A stretch of DNA of 64,000 nt from Maribacter sp. PR1 (lineage in GTDB: Bacteria; Bacteroidota; Bacteroidia; Flavobacteriales; Flavobacteriaceae): NCBI RefSeq assembly GCF_028464145.1, contig NZ_JAQPCG010000003.1, positions 62,001-126,000 of the forward strand. Direction: 5' to 3'. Position numbers and translations under genes: made by a program. This document shows positions 44,100 through 51,712 of the stretch, piece by piece. The stretch's first letter is position 1. Each line of letters opens with the position of its first letter. Under the pieces are notes generated by a model, which ran no database searches, had not been told where the DNA came from, and saw only the letters and a program-made list of their open reading frames with translations.

Positions 44100-45366
44100 G
44101 AGGGTAGTAGTGACCGGAATGGGGGTTTGTGCCCCAAATGGTGTTGGAATCAAGGATTTTACGGAGGCACTTTATAAAGGTAAAAGCGGTATTCGGCATC
44201 ATTCAAGATTGGAACAGTTGAATTTTGGTTGCCAAGTAGCTGCTGAGCCCTTAGTCAAGGATAATGTTTTGGAACGCTATTTCACCCCACTCCAGTTACG
44301 GGGCTTAAATGCTTCGGGCTTGGTTTATGGGGTTATTGCGGGCAAGGATGCTTGGGCGGACGCTGGTTTATCACCCAATACATCCAAAACACCGCTGTGG
44401 GACTGTGGAATCATTTTTGGAACTGGGATTTTGGGGGTGGATAAGTTTCGGGATGCCATTTATCAAGTAGACAATAAAGAAGTAAGGCGACTAGGTAGCA
44501 CAACGGTCATACAGACCATGGCTAGTGGTATAAGCGCATATTTAGGAGGGATATTAGGCTGTGGGAATCAGGTTACCACCAACTCATCAGCATGCACTAC
44601 AGGTACCGAAGGTATCTTAATGGCCTATGAACGCATTTCCTCGGGAAAGGCCGAGGTAATTTTAACCGGAAGTTGTGGGGAAAGTGGACCTTATATATGG
44701 GGTGGTTTTGACGCCATGCGAATTCTACCACGTGATTTTAATGATAATCCAAGTGCAGCAAGTAGGCCCATGAGTGCTTCTGCCCAAGGTTTCGTACCCG
44801 GAAGTGGAGCTGGTGCCTTGGTTTTGGAGTCTTTGGAAAGTGCCCAAAAGAGAGGGGCGAAGATTTATGCAGAGGTGTTGGGGGGAGAACTTAATAGTGG
44901 CGGACAGGTAGGCGAAGGTTCCATGACGGCACCCAATAGCGAAGCCGTACAACGCTGTATTCAGAAAGCAATACGTAATTCAGGGATAAAAGCACCTCAA
45001 GTAGACGCCATTAATGGACATTTAACGGCCACTTCAAAGGATGCCTTGGAAATTACCAACTGGAGCGTAGCCATGGGTTTAAGTGGTGTAAAGTTCCCCT
45101 ATATAAATTCGTTTAAGGGGATGATAGGGCATTGTCTTTCAGCTGCAGGCAGTATAGAATGTGTGGGCAGTATACTTCAATTCGAGGAAGGCGTTGTATT
45201 TGGTAATGTGAATTGTGAGGATATTCATCCTGAAATCTTAAAAGTTATAGACGGGAGCAGAATTCCCCAAAAAACGATTCCATATCGCCCAAAAATTATC
45301 GCAAAGGCTAGTTTTGGTTTTGGTGATGTCAATGCGTGTGTTATTTTTAGTGCCTATAAGAACTAA
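44092..45366 (+). CDS. Beta-ketoacyl-ACP synthase (KAS I/II type) of the T3PKS cluster
   Basis: 424 residues. The thiolase-fold active site has Cys168 in NSSACTTGTEG, His310 in NGHLTATSKDALE and His347 in MIGHCLSAAGS. The second motif departs from the usual NAHGTST (Gly for Ala, Leu-Thr-Ala for Gly-Thr-Ser), so it is a divergent, probably specialised synthase and not the housekeeping FabF. It would elongate the acyl starter on the cluster ACP. It overlaps the dehydratase gene and precedes the ACP gene by 15 bases. Confidence 0.9.
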   Translation: MSRRVVVTGMGVCAPNGVGIKDFTEALYKGKSGIRHHSRLEQLNFGCQVAAEPLVKDNVLERYFTPLQLRGLNASGLVYGVIAGKDAWADAGLSPNTSKTPLWDCGIIFGTGILGVDKFRDAIYQVDNKEVRRLGSTTVIQTMASGISAYLGGILGCGNQVTTNSSACTTGTEGILMAYERISSGKAEVILTGSCGESGPYIWGGFDAMRILPRDFNDNPSAASRPMSASAQGFVPGSGAGALVLESLESAQKRGAKIYAEVLGGELNSGGQVGEGSMTAPNSEAVQRCIQKAIRNSGIKAPQVDAINGHLTATSKDALEITNWSVAMGLSGVKFPYINSFKGMIGHCLSAAGSIECVGSILQFEEGVVFGNVNCEDIHPEILKVIDGSRIPQKTIPYRPKIIAKASFGFGDVNACVIFSAYKN

Positions 45367-45381
45367 TCGACCAGCAATGCT

Positions 45382-45633
45382 ATGCAAGAAGAAGAGAAAT
45401 ATCAAAAATTAAAGGATATTGTTAAGGTTTATCTCCCAGAAGATGTTTCTGTATCCGAGATACAACCGACCAGTAATTTCATTACCGAATTAAATATCAA
45501 TTCCGCCAACTTGGTGGATATCATCTTGGATGTTGAAGACGCCTTCGACATCCATCTAGAAAATGATGATATGAATCAAATGCAAACGGTACAGGATGCC
45601 ATTGATATTATAGATTCAAAGTTGGCCGTTTAA
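45382..45633 (+). CDS. Acyl carrier protein of the T3PKS cluster
   Basis: 83 residues, ACP-like throughout: EKYQKLKDIVKVYLPED at the start and LVDIILDVEDAFDIHLENDD after the attachment site. The Ser that takes 4'-phosphopantetheine is Ser41, in the context INSANL rather than the usual DSL. The loss of Asp before Ser and the Ala after it are unusual and suggest a dedicated ACP with its own phosphopantetheinyl transferase preference. It is 15 bases after the ketosynthase gene. Confidence 0.88.
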   Translation: MQEEEKYQKLKDIVKVYLPEDVSVSEIQPTSNFITELNINSANLVDIILDVEDAFDIHLENDDMNQMQTVQDAIDIIDSKLAV

Positions 45634-45643
45634 TACGTTTAGC

Positions 45644-46069
45644 ATGAACGATTTTTTGCAATATGCTAAGACAAAGTTGAAATCGGATTGGCGATTGATT
45701 CTAATATACTGTTTGGTATATCCATTATGGGGCCTAGGTATGAATTGGTTTGGAACGAGTCTCGAGATTGCAAGATTTACGTATTGGTGGCAAATAATCA
45801 CCTGTTACATCCTATATATGGTACCCATTTCCCTACTGCTAAGAAATTTACCCTTTCACATGCAATATGCCTATGGACTTGTTGCTATGGGATTCTTGGA
45901 ATTTGGTGGATATGCCCTTGAAACTTCACATGCCTATCCCAATAACCTCATGGACCAATTCTTTGGGGAACGCACCTTTGCTTTGGCCATGGCCTTATTT
46001 TTTGCCTTGTATTTTCCGGCAGGCAATTGGTTGGTGGGAAAAATTTACCATACGCTTTTAAAAAAGTAA
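45644..46069 (+). CDS. Small membrane protein at the end of the T3PKS cluster
   Basis: 141 residues, about four hydrophobic segments (around 15-30, 43-62, 70-90, 110-130). No family is recognised. The gene follows the ACP gene by 10 bases and ends 11 bases before the convergent TerC gene, so it belongs to the same operon. It could transport, anchor or modify the product at the membrane. A possible ring- or lipid-modifying role is only a guess. Confidence 0.75.
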   Translation: MNDFLQYAKTKLKSDWRLILIYCLVYPLWGLGMNWFGTSLEIARFTYWWQIITCYILYMVPISLLLRNLPFHMQYAYGLVAMGFLEFGGYALETSHAYPNNLMDQFFGERTFALAMALFFALYFPAGNWLVGKIYHTLLKK

Positions 46070-46080
46070 ATTATACCGGA

Positions 46081-47022
46081 CTAATCTTCTTTTTCGGGAA
46101 TATAGAGTGATGCAAGAATACCGGATACGAGAGATACCGAAATAACGGTCAATGAAACCCATTCCGGAAGGTGCAGATAATGGGAGAAAAGCATTTTCAA
46201 TCCCACAAAAGCCAGAATAACGACCAAACTGTAATTGATATACCTGAATTTCTCCAACATTCTCGATATCAGGAAATACATGGAACGCAAGCCTAAAATG
46301 GCCAGAATGTTCGAGCTAAATACCAAAAAAGGATCCGCCGTAATGGCCAAAATGGCCGGAATACTGTCTAAGGCAAATAGTATGTCTGTTAACTCGATGA
46401 CCAAAAGCGCCACAAATAAAGGAGTGGCAGCTCTTACACCCATTTTTTTTATAAAAAAATCATGACCTTTTATCTGAGAAGTTATCGGGTATAGCTTTTT
46501 CAGATTCTTAAACACAAAGGATTTCTCCGGATGAAAGTTCTCGTCATCACCCTTAAGCATTTTATAAGCCGTATAGAGTAGAAAAACACCGAAGACGTAA
46601 ATAATCCACTCAAATTTGGTGATAAGGGCTACTCCAAAGAAAATCATTATGGCCCTGAAAACTATAGCACCCAAAATACCCCAAAATAAAACGCGATGCT
46701 GAAATACAGGGGGTATTTTGAAGGACGTAAATATGACCGCAATGACGAAGACATTGTCAACGCTGAGCGAAAGTTCAATAAGGTAACCGGTTATGTATTT
46801 GAGAACCGCTTCGTTGGGAGTAAGTCCCGTGGGGTTATCCATCATTCCGGCAGAGAAAAGCCAATAGATTACTCCGCTAAAACTTAAGGCTATCGTCACC
46901 CAAATAGCTGTCCAAATACCAGCTTCCTTGGATTTTATAACGTGGTCATGTTTGTGAAAGACACCTAGGTCCAGTGCCAGGAACACCAAAATACAGGCAA
47001 GAAAAATAATCCAAACTAACAT
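46081..47022 (-). CDS. TerC family integral membrane protein
   Basis: 313 residues with about eight hydrophobic segments. TerC marks are SLSVDNVFVIAVIF (early) and VIELTDILFALDSIPAIL (late), both carrying conserved acidic residues. The family includes tellurite-resistance and metal (Mn2+) exporters acting during metalation of exported proteins. It is convergent with the T3PKS operon. Substrate is not certain. Confidence 0.92.
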   Translation of the reverse strand: MLVWIIFLACILVFLALDLGVFHKHDHVIKSKEAGIWTAIWVTIALSFSGVIYWLFSAGMMDNPTGLTPNEAVLKYITGYLIELSLSVDNVFVIAVIFTSFKIPPVFQHRVLFWGILGAIVFRAIMIFFGVALITKFEWIIYVFGVFLLYTAYKMLKGDDENFHPEKSFVFKNLKKLYPITSQIKGHDFFIKKMGVRAATPLFVALLVIELTDILFALDSIPAILAITADPFLVFSSNILAILGLRSMYFLISRMLEKFRYINYSLVVILAFVGLKMLFSHYLHLPEWVSLTVISVSLVSGILASLYIPEKED

Positions 47023-47199
47023 ACCACCAAATTTAAAGCCGTCGAAGGTACTAAATTATGCTGTTTTCTCCATTGATTTTAGTCATAAGAGATAATAAAA
47101 ATAGGGTATGGATTCAAGTCAACAATTTAATCTATCGAACTAATGAAATGCATAAAGGCTTTTTAGTTTTATATGTATTAAAAAACTTAAAATTAAAAT

Positions 47200-47802
47200 A
47201 TGACCACAGTAGAACAGTTACAATTAGATAACATAGCAAAAAACGATCATCAAATTTATCCCCTCTTAAAACAACGGTATAGCCCAAGGATATTTAGTAA
47301 GCAAGAATTGACCAAAAATGATATAAACCGACTCTTTGAGGCAATACGATGGTCGGCCAGTTGTTATAATTGGCAACCCTGGCGTTTTATCTACGCACAC
47401 AAAGGTTCCGAGGGTTACGATAAGATTATGGGTTGCCTGAGCGAATTCAACCAAAAATGGGCAGGTAATGCACCTTTTCTTATGTTGGCCGCCTACAAAG
47501 AAAAAAACCCGGAGGGTGAAGAGAATTTTCACGCGTTGCACGATTTAGGGCTTTCCCTAGGTAATCTTACCGTTCAAGCGGAATACATGGGACTAGGTTT
47601 ACACCATATGGCCGGTGTGGATTGGAAAAAGGCACAGAAAGTCTTTAATGTACCCGAAGGGTTTCATATATCTACGGCCATTGCCGTTGGTTATTACGGA
47701 GGAGATTTGAATGATTTGCCAAATGAGCTTCAAGATCAAGAGAAAGCCGAAAGGACTCGAAAACCACAAGAAGAATTTGCCTTTGAGGGAAGTTGGAAAT
47801 AA
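47200..47802 (+). CDS. Nitroreductase family protein
   Basis: 200 residues. The FMN-dependent nitroreductase fold is recognised by RYSPRIFSKQELTKNDINRLFEAIRWSASCYNWQPWRFI at the start, and DLGLSLGNLTVQAEYMGLGLHHMAG in the middle. It probably reduces nitro or quinone compounds with NAD(P)H. The enzyme stands alone; substrate unknown. Confidence 0.9.
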   Translation: MTTVEQLQLDNIAKNDHQIYPLLKQRYSPRIFSKQELTKNDINRLFEAIRWSASCYNWQPWRFIYAHKGSEGYDKIMGCLSEFNQKWAGNAPFLMLAAYKEKNPEGEENFHALHDLGLSLGNLTVQAEYMGLGLHHMAGVDWKKAQKVFNVPEGFHISTAIAVGYYGGDLNDLPNELQDQEKAERTRKPQEEFAFEGSWK

Positions 47803-47904
47803 CCTGGAAGACTAGGCATATGTCGACTAAAATTGTCCTTGGTCGGATAATCGGTATATAGAAGGTTGAAAATGTGTAGGTTTAGATTAGAACACTATTT
47901 GAAA

Positions 47905-48261
47905 ATGAAAACGTACACCTTAAGGGCATGTTTCCTTGCTTTTTTGTTGTGGGGCATTTATGATATCTCTGCACAAGAAAAAGAGAAGAAAACCATTACG
48001 GTACAAAAGTATACGATAATGGACCAATTTGAGCCGGATTTGGTAAAACCCGTATCCGAGCGGTTGGAGTTAAAGGAACAGCGCATTGCCCATCAAAGAA
48101 ATACCAAAAAAATTCTGGATACCTTGGATATTTCCGACCGGAAAAGAAGAAGATTGTTACGGGAACTAAAACGTAATCCGTTTTCTGAACATTTGGATAA
48201 AATTATAATGGCCGAATCCTATTTTGAGGATTCGGCCATTAATGCTGAAAGCAATCAGTAA
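47905..48261 (+). CDS. Small exported protein of unknown function
   Basis: 118 residues from the ATG at 47905, chosen because it gives a standard signal peptide (MKTYTLRACFLAFLLWGIYDISAQ); an upstream ATG at 47866 is less likely. The mature part is charged and helical (RLELKEQRIAHQRNTKKILDTLDISDRKRRRLLRELKRNP). No family recognised. The last 50 bases of the gene hold a perfect 14-base inverted repeat. Confidence 0.68.
   Translation: MKTYTLRACFLAFLLWGIYDISAQEKEKKTITVQKYTIMDQFEPDLVKPVSERLELKEQRIAHQRNTKKILDTLDISDRKRRRLLRELKRNPFSEHLDKIIMAESYFEDSAINAESNQ
48207..48240. repeat. Perfect inverted repeat at the 3' end of a coding region
   Basis: AATGGCCGAATCCT (48207-48220) and AGGATTCGGCCATT (48227-48240) form a perfect 14-base stem with a 6-base loop. 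It lies inside the coding sequence of the small exported protein, 21 bases before its stop, and 29 bases from the end of the convergent hibernation-factor gene. No T-tract follows, so it is not a standard terminator; it may be a transcript-end stabiliser or a terminator for the opposite gene. Confidence 0.75.
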
Positions 48262-48268
48262 GATTAGG

Positions 48269-48574
48269 TTAATGATGCGTTTGCATTTTATCTTTTCGCT
48301 TCTGTAATTGCCTTTGCAATTCTTCAACGGATTTAGAAATAGAGGCTTCAAAACTCCCATTACTGGCCTCGGCAAATAACCTAGGTCCTGGGGCACTTAG
48401 TCGAATATTACATATTTTGCCCTTTTCTGGGGAGGAGGTATTTTCCTTCTTAAAAAATACATCGGCCCTCACTATAAAATCAAATTTATCCAGTAATTTT
48501 TCCAGTTTTTGGGCAGCCATTATCTCCAATCGGTTGCTAGCCTTTACATCGTCATATTCAAAATTGATATTCAT
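48269..48574 (-). CDS. Ribosome hibernation-promoting factor, short form (HPF/RaiA)
   Basis: 101 residues, the short form of the family. The start MNINFEYDDVKASNRLEIMAAQKLEKLL and the central FIVRADVFFKKENT with ISLxPGP-like RLSAPGPRLFAEASNGSFEASI are typical. It binds the 30S subunit and stabilises idle ribosomes in stationary phase. It is convergent with the small exported protein gene. Confidence 0.88.
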   Translation of the reverse strand: MNINFEYDDVKASNRLEIMAAQKLEKLLDKFDFIVRADVFFKKENTSSPEKGKICNIRLSAPGPRLFAEASNGSFEASISKSVEELQRQLQKRKDKMQTHH

Positions 48575-48759
48575 AAGCTTATTAATTATAATGTTTAGTT
48601 CAAGTTACATAATTCTAACTTGTATTGTGTGCTATTTTTAAATAATTCTGTCCTCAAATTTAAATTTAAGTTAAACCGTAAAAACTGATGAATATCCTAC
48701 CGATACTATGTAATATTTTCGTATATTATAGGTAATAAATTCCTCAAAACAAGAACGGT

Positions 48760-49098
48760 ATGACCATGGAAACTTCTAAAACCTATAGTAGAATTTTGGA
48801 TAGCGATTCCTGTTTGGTATGGCTAGATCGAAGCTATAAGGATTTGTTACAGTTAAAGCGCAACTTGGGATCTTATCTCTTTGAGCCCACCACTTCTAAA
48901 CAATTCGAAATTAAACAGCAACTATCCGATAGCATGGAAGCTTTGGTTCATCGGCATTTGGAATTGGTAAGATTGGCCCGTAGTGGAAGGCAGTTGCTTG
49001 CTAAACAAATAGAGATGATTAAGAATTATGTGACGGAAGCAAAAAAGTTGGAGGATAGGATTTATGAATATATGGGGATGACGCAAACTAACTTATAG
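48760..49098 (+). CDS. Small helical protein of unknown function
   Basis: 112 residues, rich in Leu, Lys and Glu, predicted helical throughout (SCLVWLDRSYKDLLQLKRNLGSYLF, EMIKNYVTEAKKLEDRIYEYMG). No signal peptide and no recognised family. A hairpin 22 bases after the stop would end its transcript. Confidence 0.6.
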   Translation: MTMETSKTYSRILDSDSCLVWLDRSYKDLLQLKRNLGSYLFEPTTSKQFEIKQQLSDSMEALVHRHLELVRLARSGRQLLAKQIEMIKNYVTEAKKLEDRIYEYMGMTQTNL

Positions 49099-49119
49099 TT
49101 GTTAATAATAGACCAAAAT

Positions 49120-49147
49120 ATGCCCCTAAGGAATAGCATAGGGGCAT
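49120..49147. terminator. Hairpin between convergent genes, probable terminator
   Basis: ATGCCCCTA (49120-49128) pairs exactly with TAGGGGCAT (49139-49147) around a 10-base loop. It lies between convergent genes; the T-run is weak on the plus side and there are A residues on the left for the minus side. Confidence 0.65.
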
Positions 49148-49177
49148 TTAGAGTATTAGGTGAATATTTTACTAAAA

Positions 49178-49627
49178 CTAGTTTGCGTTTTTTCCAATAT
49201 TAGCAACGGCTACAACCGTATCATCAGATTTGTTGGCCAAAATAGCAACATGTCCATCAAATTTTAATAAACCATCATAATTTATACTTGTTCCACCATC
49301 TAATTTTGTTACATCAGTTTCACTTATTGCACAAGTACAATCTTTTAAAGTAATGGCATTGGACCCTCCCTCAGACACAGAATTGTATCTAATATATGCT
49401 GGATGCTCAGAAGTATTCGAACCTTCTAATTCTATAAGTATATATGTTGTTCCATCACTATTTTCGGTGAAAGTGGCAGTTCCTGTTATCCCTGAACTAT
49501 TTAAGGGCATAAGGTTATAGACCGTTTCTTGAAGTATCACAGTGTCTACATCATCTTTTTTACAACTACCTAGGAGTACAATTAAACAAGTTAAGACTAA
49601 GGGAAGGGAACTGAATAACTTTTTCAT
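49178..49627 (-). CDS. Small lipoprotein of unknown function (CHRD-like)
   Basis: 149 residues. Lipobox LLGSC (Cys22). The mature part is beta-rich (YNLMPLNSSGITGTATFTENSDGTTYILIELEG, HVAILANKSDDTVVAVANIG) with a GTATF segment that resembles CHRD/superoxide-dismutase-like domains, and an internal CTC pair. The resemblance is weak. It lies alone with a large AT-rich upstream region. Confidence 0.7.
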   Translation of the reverse strand: MKKLFSSLPLVLTCLIVLLGSCKKDDVDTVILQETVYNLMPLNSSGITGTATFTENSDGTTYILIELEGSNTSEHPAYIRYNSVSEGGSNAITLKDCTCAISETDVTKLDGGTSINYDGLLKFDGHVAILANKSDDTVVAVANIGKNAN

Positions 49628-49822
49628 AATTAGTATAGTATTTCATATTTATATAAAGCCAAAAATAAAATGAATATTAGTGTGCAATTAATAATTTTCG
49701 ATGAAATACTTAAATTTAACTATGATACGATTTAAAAGTTAACTGTTTCTTAATTTTTTAAAAGGGTTGTGAATTTTGTTTTTTCAACTACTCATAAATT
49801 ATTTTAACATTAATTATTGAAA

Positions 49823-50404
49823 ATGAATGTATTAAGATTTAAATTAATCGTTTTAACATTATTATTAGTTTATTTGGATTTGAGCTGCAGTAGTTCTTCC
49901 AACGTTTCCTATAGTCCTGAGGAGATAGCAACATTTAAGGATTTTATAAACAATAAGTCCTACGAATTTATAGCGAATACGGCCAATCCAATGCCGAGCA
50001 GGGGAATGAGTGCTATTGCGAATACGGGATTGTTGCCTCCGGGTAGTACCATATCCAATATTCAACTTCAGGGTAATTCCAATTATTTAAAGGTGGAAGG
50101 CGATACCGTAACGGCATTTTTACCCTATTATGGGGAACGACAGTCCGGTGGGGGGTATAACAGTGATGCAGGAATTATTTTTAATGATGTACCTTCTAGC
50201 TACAATCAGGAATACCTTGCTGAAAAGAATGAAATGCAAATCATCTTTACCATTTCAGAAAAGGCCGAAGGGTATCGGGTAACAATGAACCTATTTCCCA
50301 ATAAGAAAGCCACTGTTGTAGTTACCAGTTCCCAACGTTTTTCCATTCGTTATTTGGGGGAAATAAAACCCTTGGAAGATGTAGCTTTAAATGATTCCTA
50401 CTGA
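49823..50404 (+). CDS. DUF4251 lipoprotein
   Basis: 193 residues from the ATG at 49823 (a TTG at 49817 is less likely). Lipobox LDLSC (Cys22). The DUF4251 domain starts at about residue 32 (ATFKDFINNKSYEFIANTANPMPSRGMSA), then LKVEGDTVTAFLPYYGERQ and the late RVTMNLFPNKKATVVVTSSQRFSIRYLG. The family is a Bacteroidota envelope protein of unknown function. Confidence 0.85.
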   Translation: MNVLRFKLIVLTLLLVYLDLSCSSSSNVSYSPEEIATFKDFINNKSYEFIANTANPMPSRGMSAIANTGLLPPGSTISNIQLQGNSNYLKVEGDTVTAFLPYYGERQSGGGYNSDAGIIFNDVPSSYNQEYLAEKNEMQIIFTISEKAEGYRVTMNLFPNKKATVVVTSSQRFSIRYLGEIKPLEDVALNDSY

Positions 50405-50607
50405 ACAGAAAAATTTCCACTTCGGTTATTTAGAATATTATAAAAAGAGGTCTATTTTAATGTAGTACTAGGAGATAATTCATTGAAAATCAAGTTGAAA
50501 TTGTCTATACATGTTCCTTTTTTGAATTATTTTAAGCCATTTTCGTTAAAATAACGTGAAAATGAGCTTGTTTTCCCTCAATTTTCGTCATTCGGTTTTT
50601 AGAACGA

Positions 50608-50615
50608 TACCTTTG
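50608..50615 (+). promoter_or_regulatory. -10 element (TACCTTTG) for the FKBP gene
   Basis: TACCTTTG followed by C lies 34 bases before the FKBP ATG, an exact fit to TAnnTTTGC. TTTC near 50583 is a weak -33 partner. Confidence 0.55.
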
Positions 50616-50649
50616 CGGCTCATATAAATAATAATATAGAAAAATTAGT

Positions 50650-51081
50650 ATGAGCAAAGTAAAAGAAGGTGATTTGGTACGTGTACATTATACCGGAAAA
50701 TTAACGGACGGACAAGTATTTGATAGTTCCTTGAATAGGGGAGAACCCCTAGAGGTTAAATTGGGACAAGGAAGCTTGATTCCCGGTTTTGAAAAGGGAT
50801 TGATGGATATGGAGCCCAAGGAAAAGAAAACAATCGTAATACCAAAGGAAGAAGCTTACGGAGAAAAGCGCAAGGAACTTTTTCAAAGTGTACCCAAATC
50901 CAATTTGCCAGAAGGTTTGGAACCGGAAGTGGATATGGCCCTTATGGCAACGAATAACGACGGTACCGAAAAGCAATTACGTGTCGCCGAAGTAAATGAA
51001 AACGACATTATAGTGGATGCCAATCACCCTTTAGCCGGTGAAGACTTAACGTTTGAGTTGGAGTTATTAGAGATAAAGTAA
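50650..51081 (+). CDS. FKBP-type peptidyl-prolyl isomerase (SlyD-like)
   Basis: 143 residues. VRVHYTGKLTDGQVFDSSLNRGEPLEVKLGQGSLIPGFEKGLMDM is the FKBP/SlyD fold with an inserted flap (about 75-120). No His-rich tail like E. coli SlyD is present. It speeds prolyl bond isomerisation and chaperones cytoplasmic proteins. It has its own promoter and a good terminator. Confidence 0.92.
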   Translation: MSKVKEGDLVRVHYTGKLTDGQVFDSSLNRGEPLEVKLGQGSLIPGFEKGLMDMEPKEKKTIVIPKEEAYGEKRKELFQSVPKSNLPEGLEPEVDMALMATNNDGTEKQLRVAEVNENDIIVDANHPLAGEDLTFELELLEIK

Positions 51082-51108
51082 TCCATTTATTTTATAAGAA
51101 TATAGAAG

Positions 51109-51133
51109 CCGCCCTAATAGGGCGGTTTTTTTT
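51109..51133 (+). terminator. Rho-independent terminator after the FKBP gene
   Basis: CCGCCCT (51109-51115) pairs with AGGGCGG (51119-51125) around a 3-base loop and is followed by a run of eight T. Confidence 0.93.
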
Positions 51134-51202
51134 AGTTTTAATTTTTGAATTATAGTATGTTCGTGGACTATTACAATTAAAAACCTATTAACGTATCCAC
51201 CT

Positions 51203-51712
51203 ATGCAATTTAGAGTTCTCATCTTTCTAGTGAGTATTTTTATTTTCTTCGGATGCAAAAATGCTAAGGAAGAAAACAAAGCAAATGTGGAGTCGAACAC
51301 CCAGGTAGTGCCCCAGGATTCTACACCTTTATATGAGGATTTGGAGGGTAATGCAATAGTTTTGAGCAATTATAAAGGTAAAAGGGTATTCTTAAATTAT
51401 TGGGCCACATGGTGTGCACCCTGTATAGAGGAAATGCCGGATTTGTTAGAGCTTAAAGGTAATTTGGAAAAAGAAAATTATGTTTTTCTTTTGGCCTCGG
51501 ATCAATCCATAAAAAAAATACGGGATTTTAAATCGGACCGAGGATTTGACTTCCATTTTATAAAGTACAATGGGACTTATGCGGAACAGGAAATACATGC
51601 CTTACCGGTAACTTTAGTCTTTAATGAAGTAGGGGAGCAGGTTGCCCGTTTTGACGGTGCCACATCTTGGAACACCCCGGAAATGATCGAACAACTTAAA
51701 AACATTCAGTAA
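51203..51712 (+). CDS. TlpA/ResA-like thioredoxin-fold lipoprotein
   Basis: 169 residues. Lipobox FFGC (Cys18), thioredoxin-fold domain with YWATWCAPCIEEMPDL as the redox CxxC and a cis-Pro near HALPVTLVF. It is a periplasmic thiol reductant of the TlpA/ResA family. Its stop overlaps the ATG of the following sialidase-fold lipoprotein by one base, so the two are translationally coupled and probably work together. Confidence 0.9.
   Translation: MQFRVLIFLVSIFIFFGCKNAKEENKANVESNTQVVPQDSTPLYEDLEGNAIVLSNYKGKRVFLNYWATWCAPCIEEMPDLLELKGNLEKENYVFLLASDQSIKKIRDFKSDRGFDFHFIKYNGTYAEQEIHALPVTLVFNEVGEQVARFDGATSWNTPEMIEQLKNIQ

Noticed and set aside
49740..49822. AT-rich stretch before the DUF4251 gene considered as a promoter or origin element.
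   Set aside because: No TTTG-N19-TAnnTTTG pair and no repeat series; simply AT-rich intergenic sequence.
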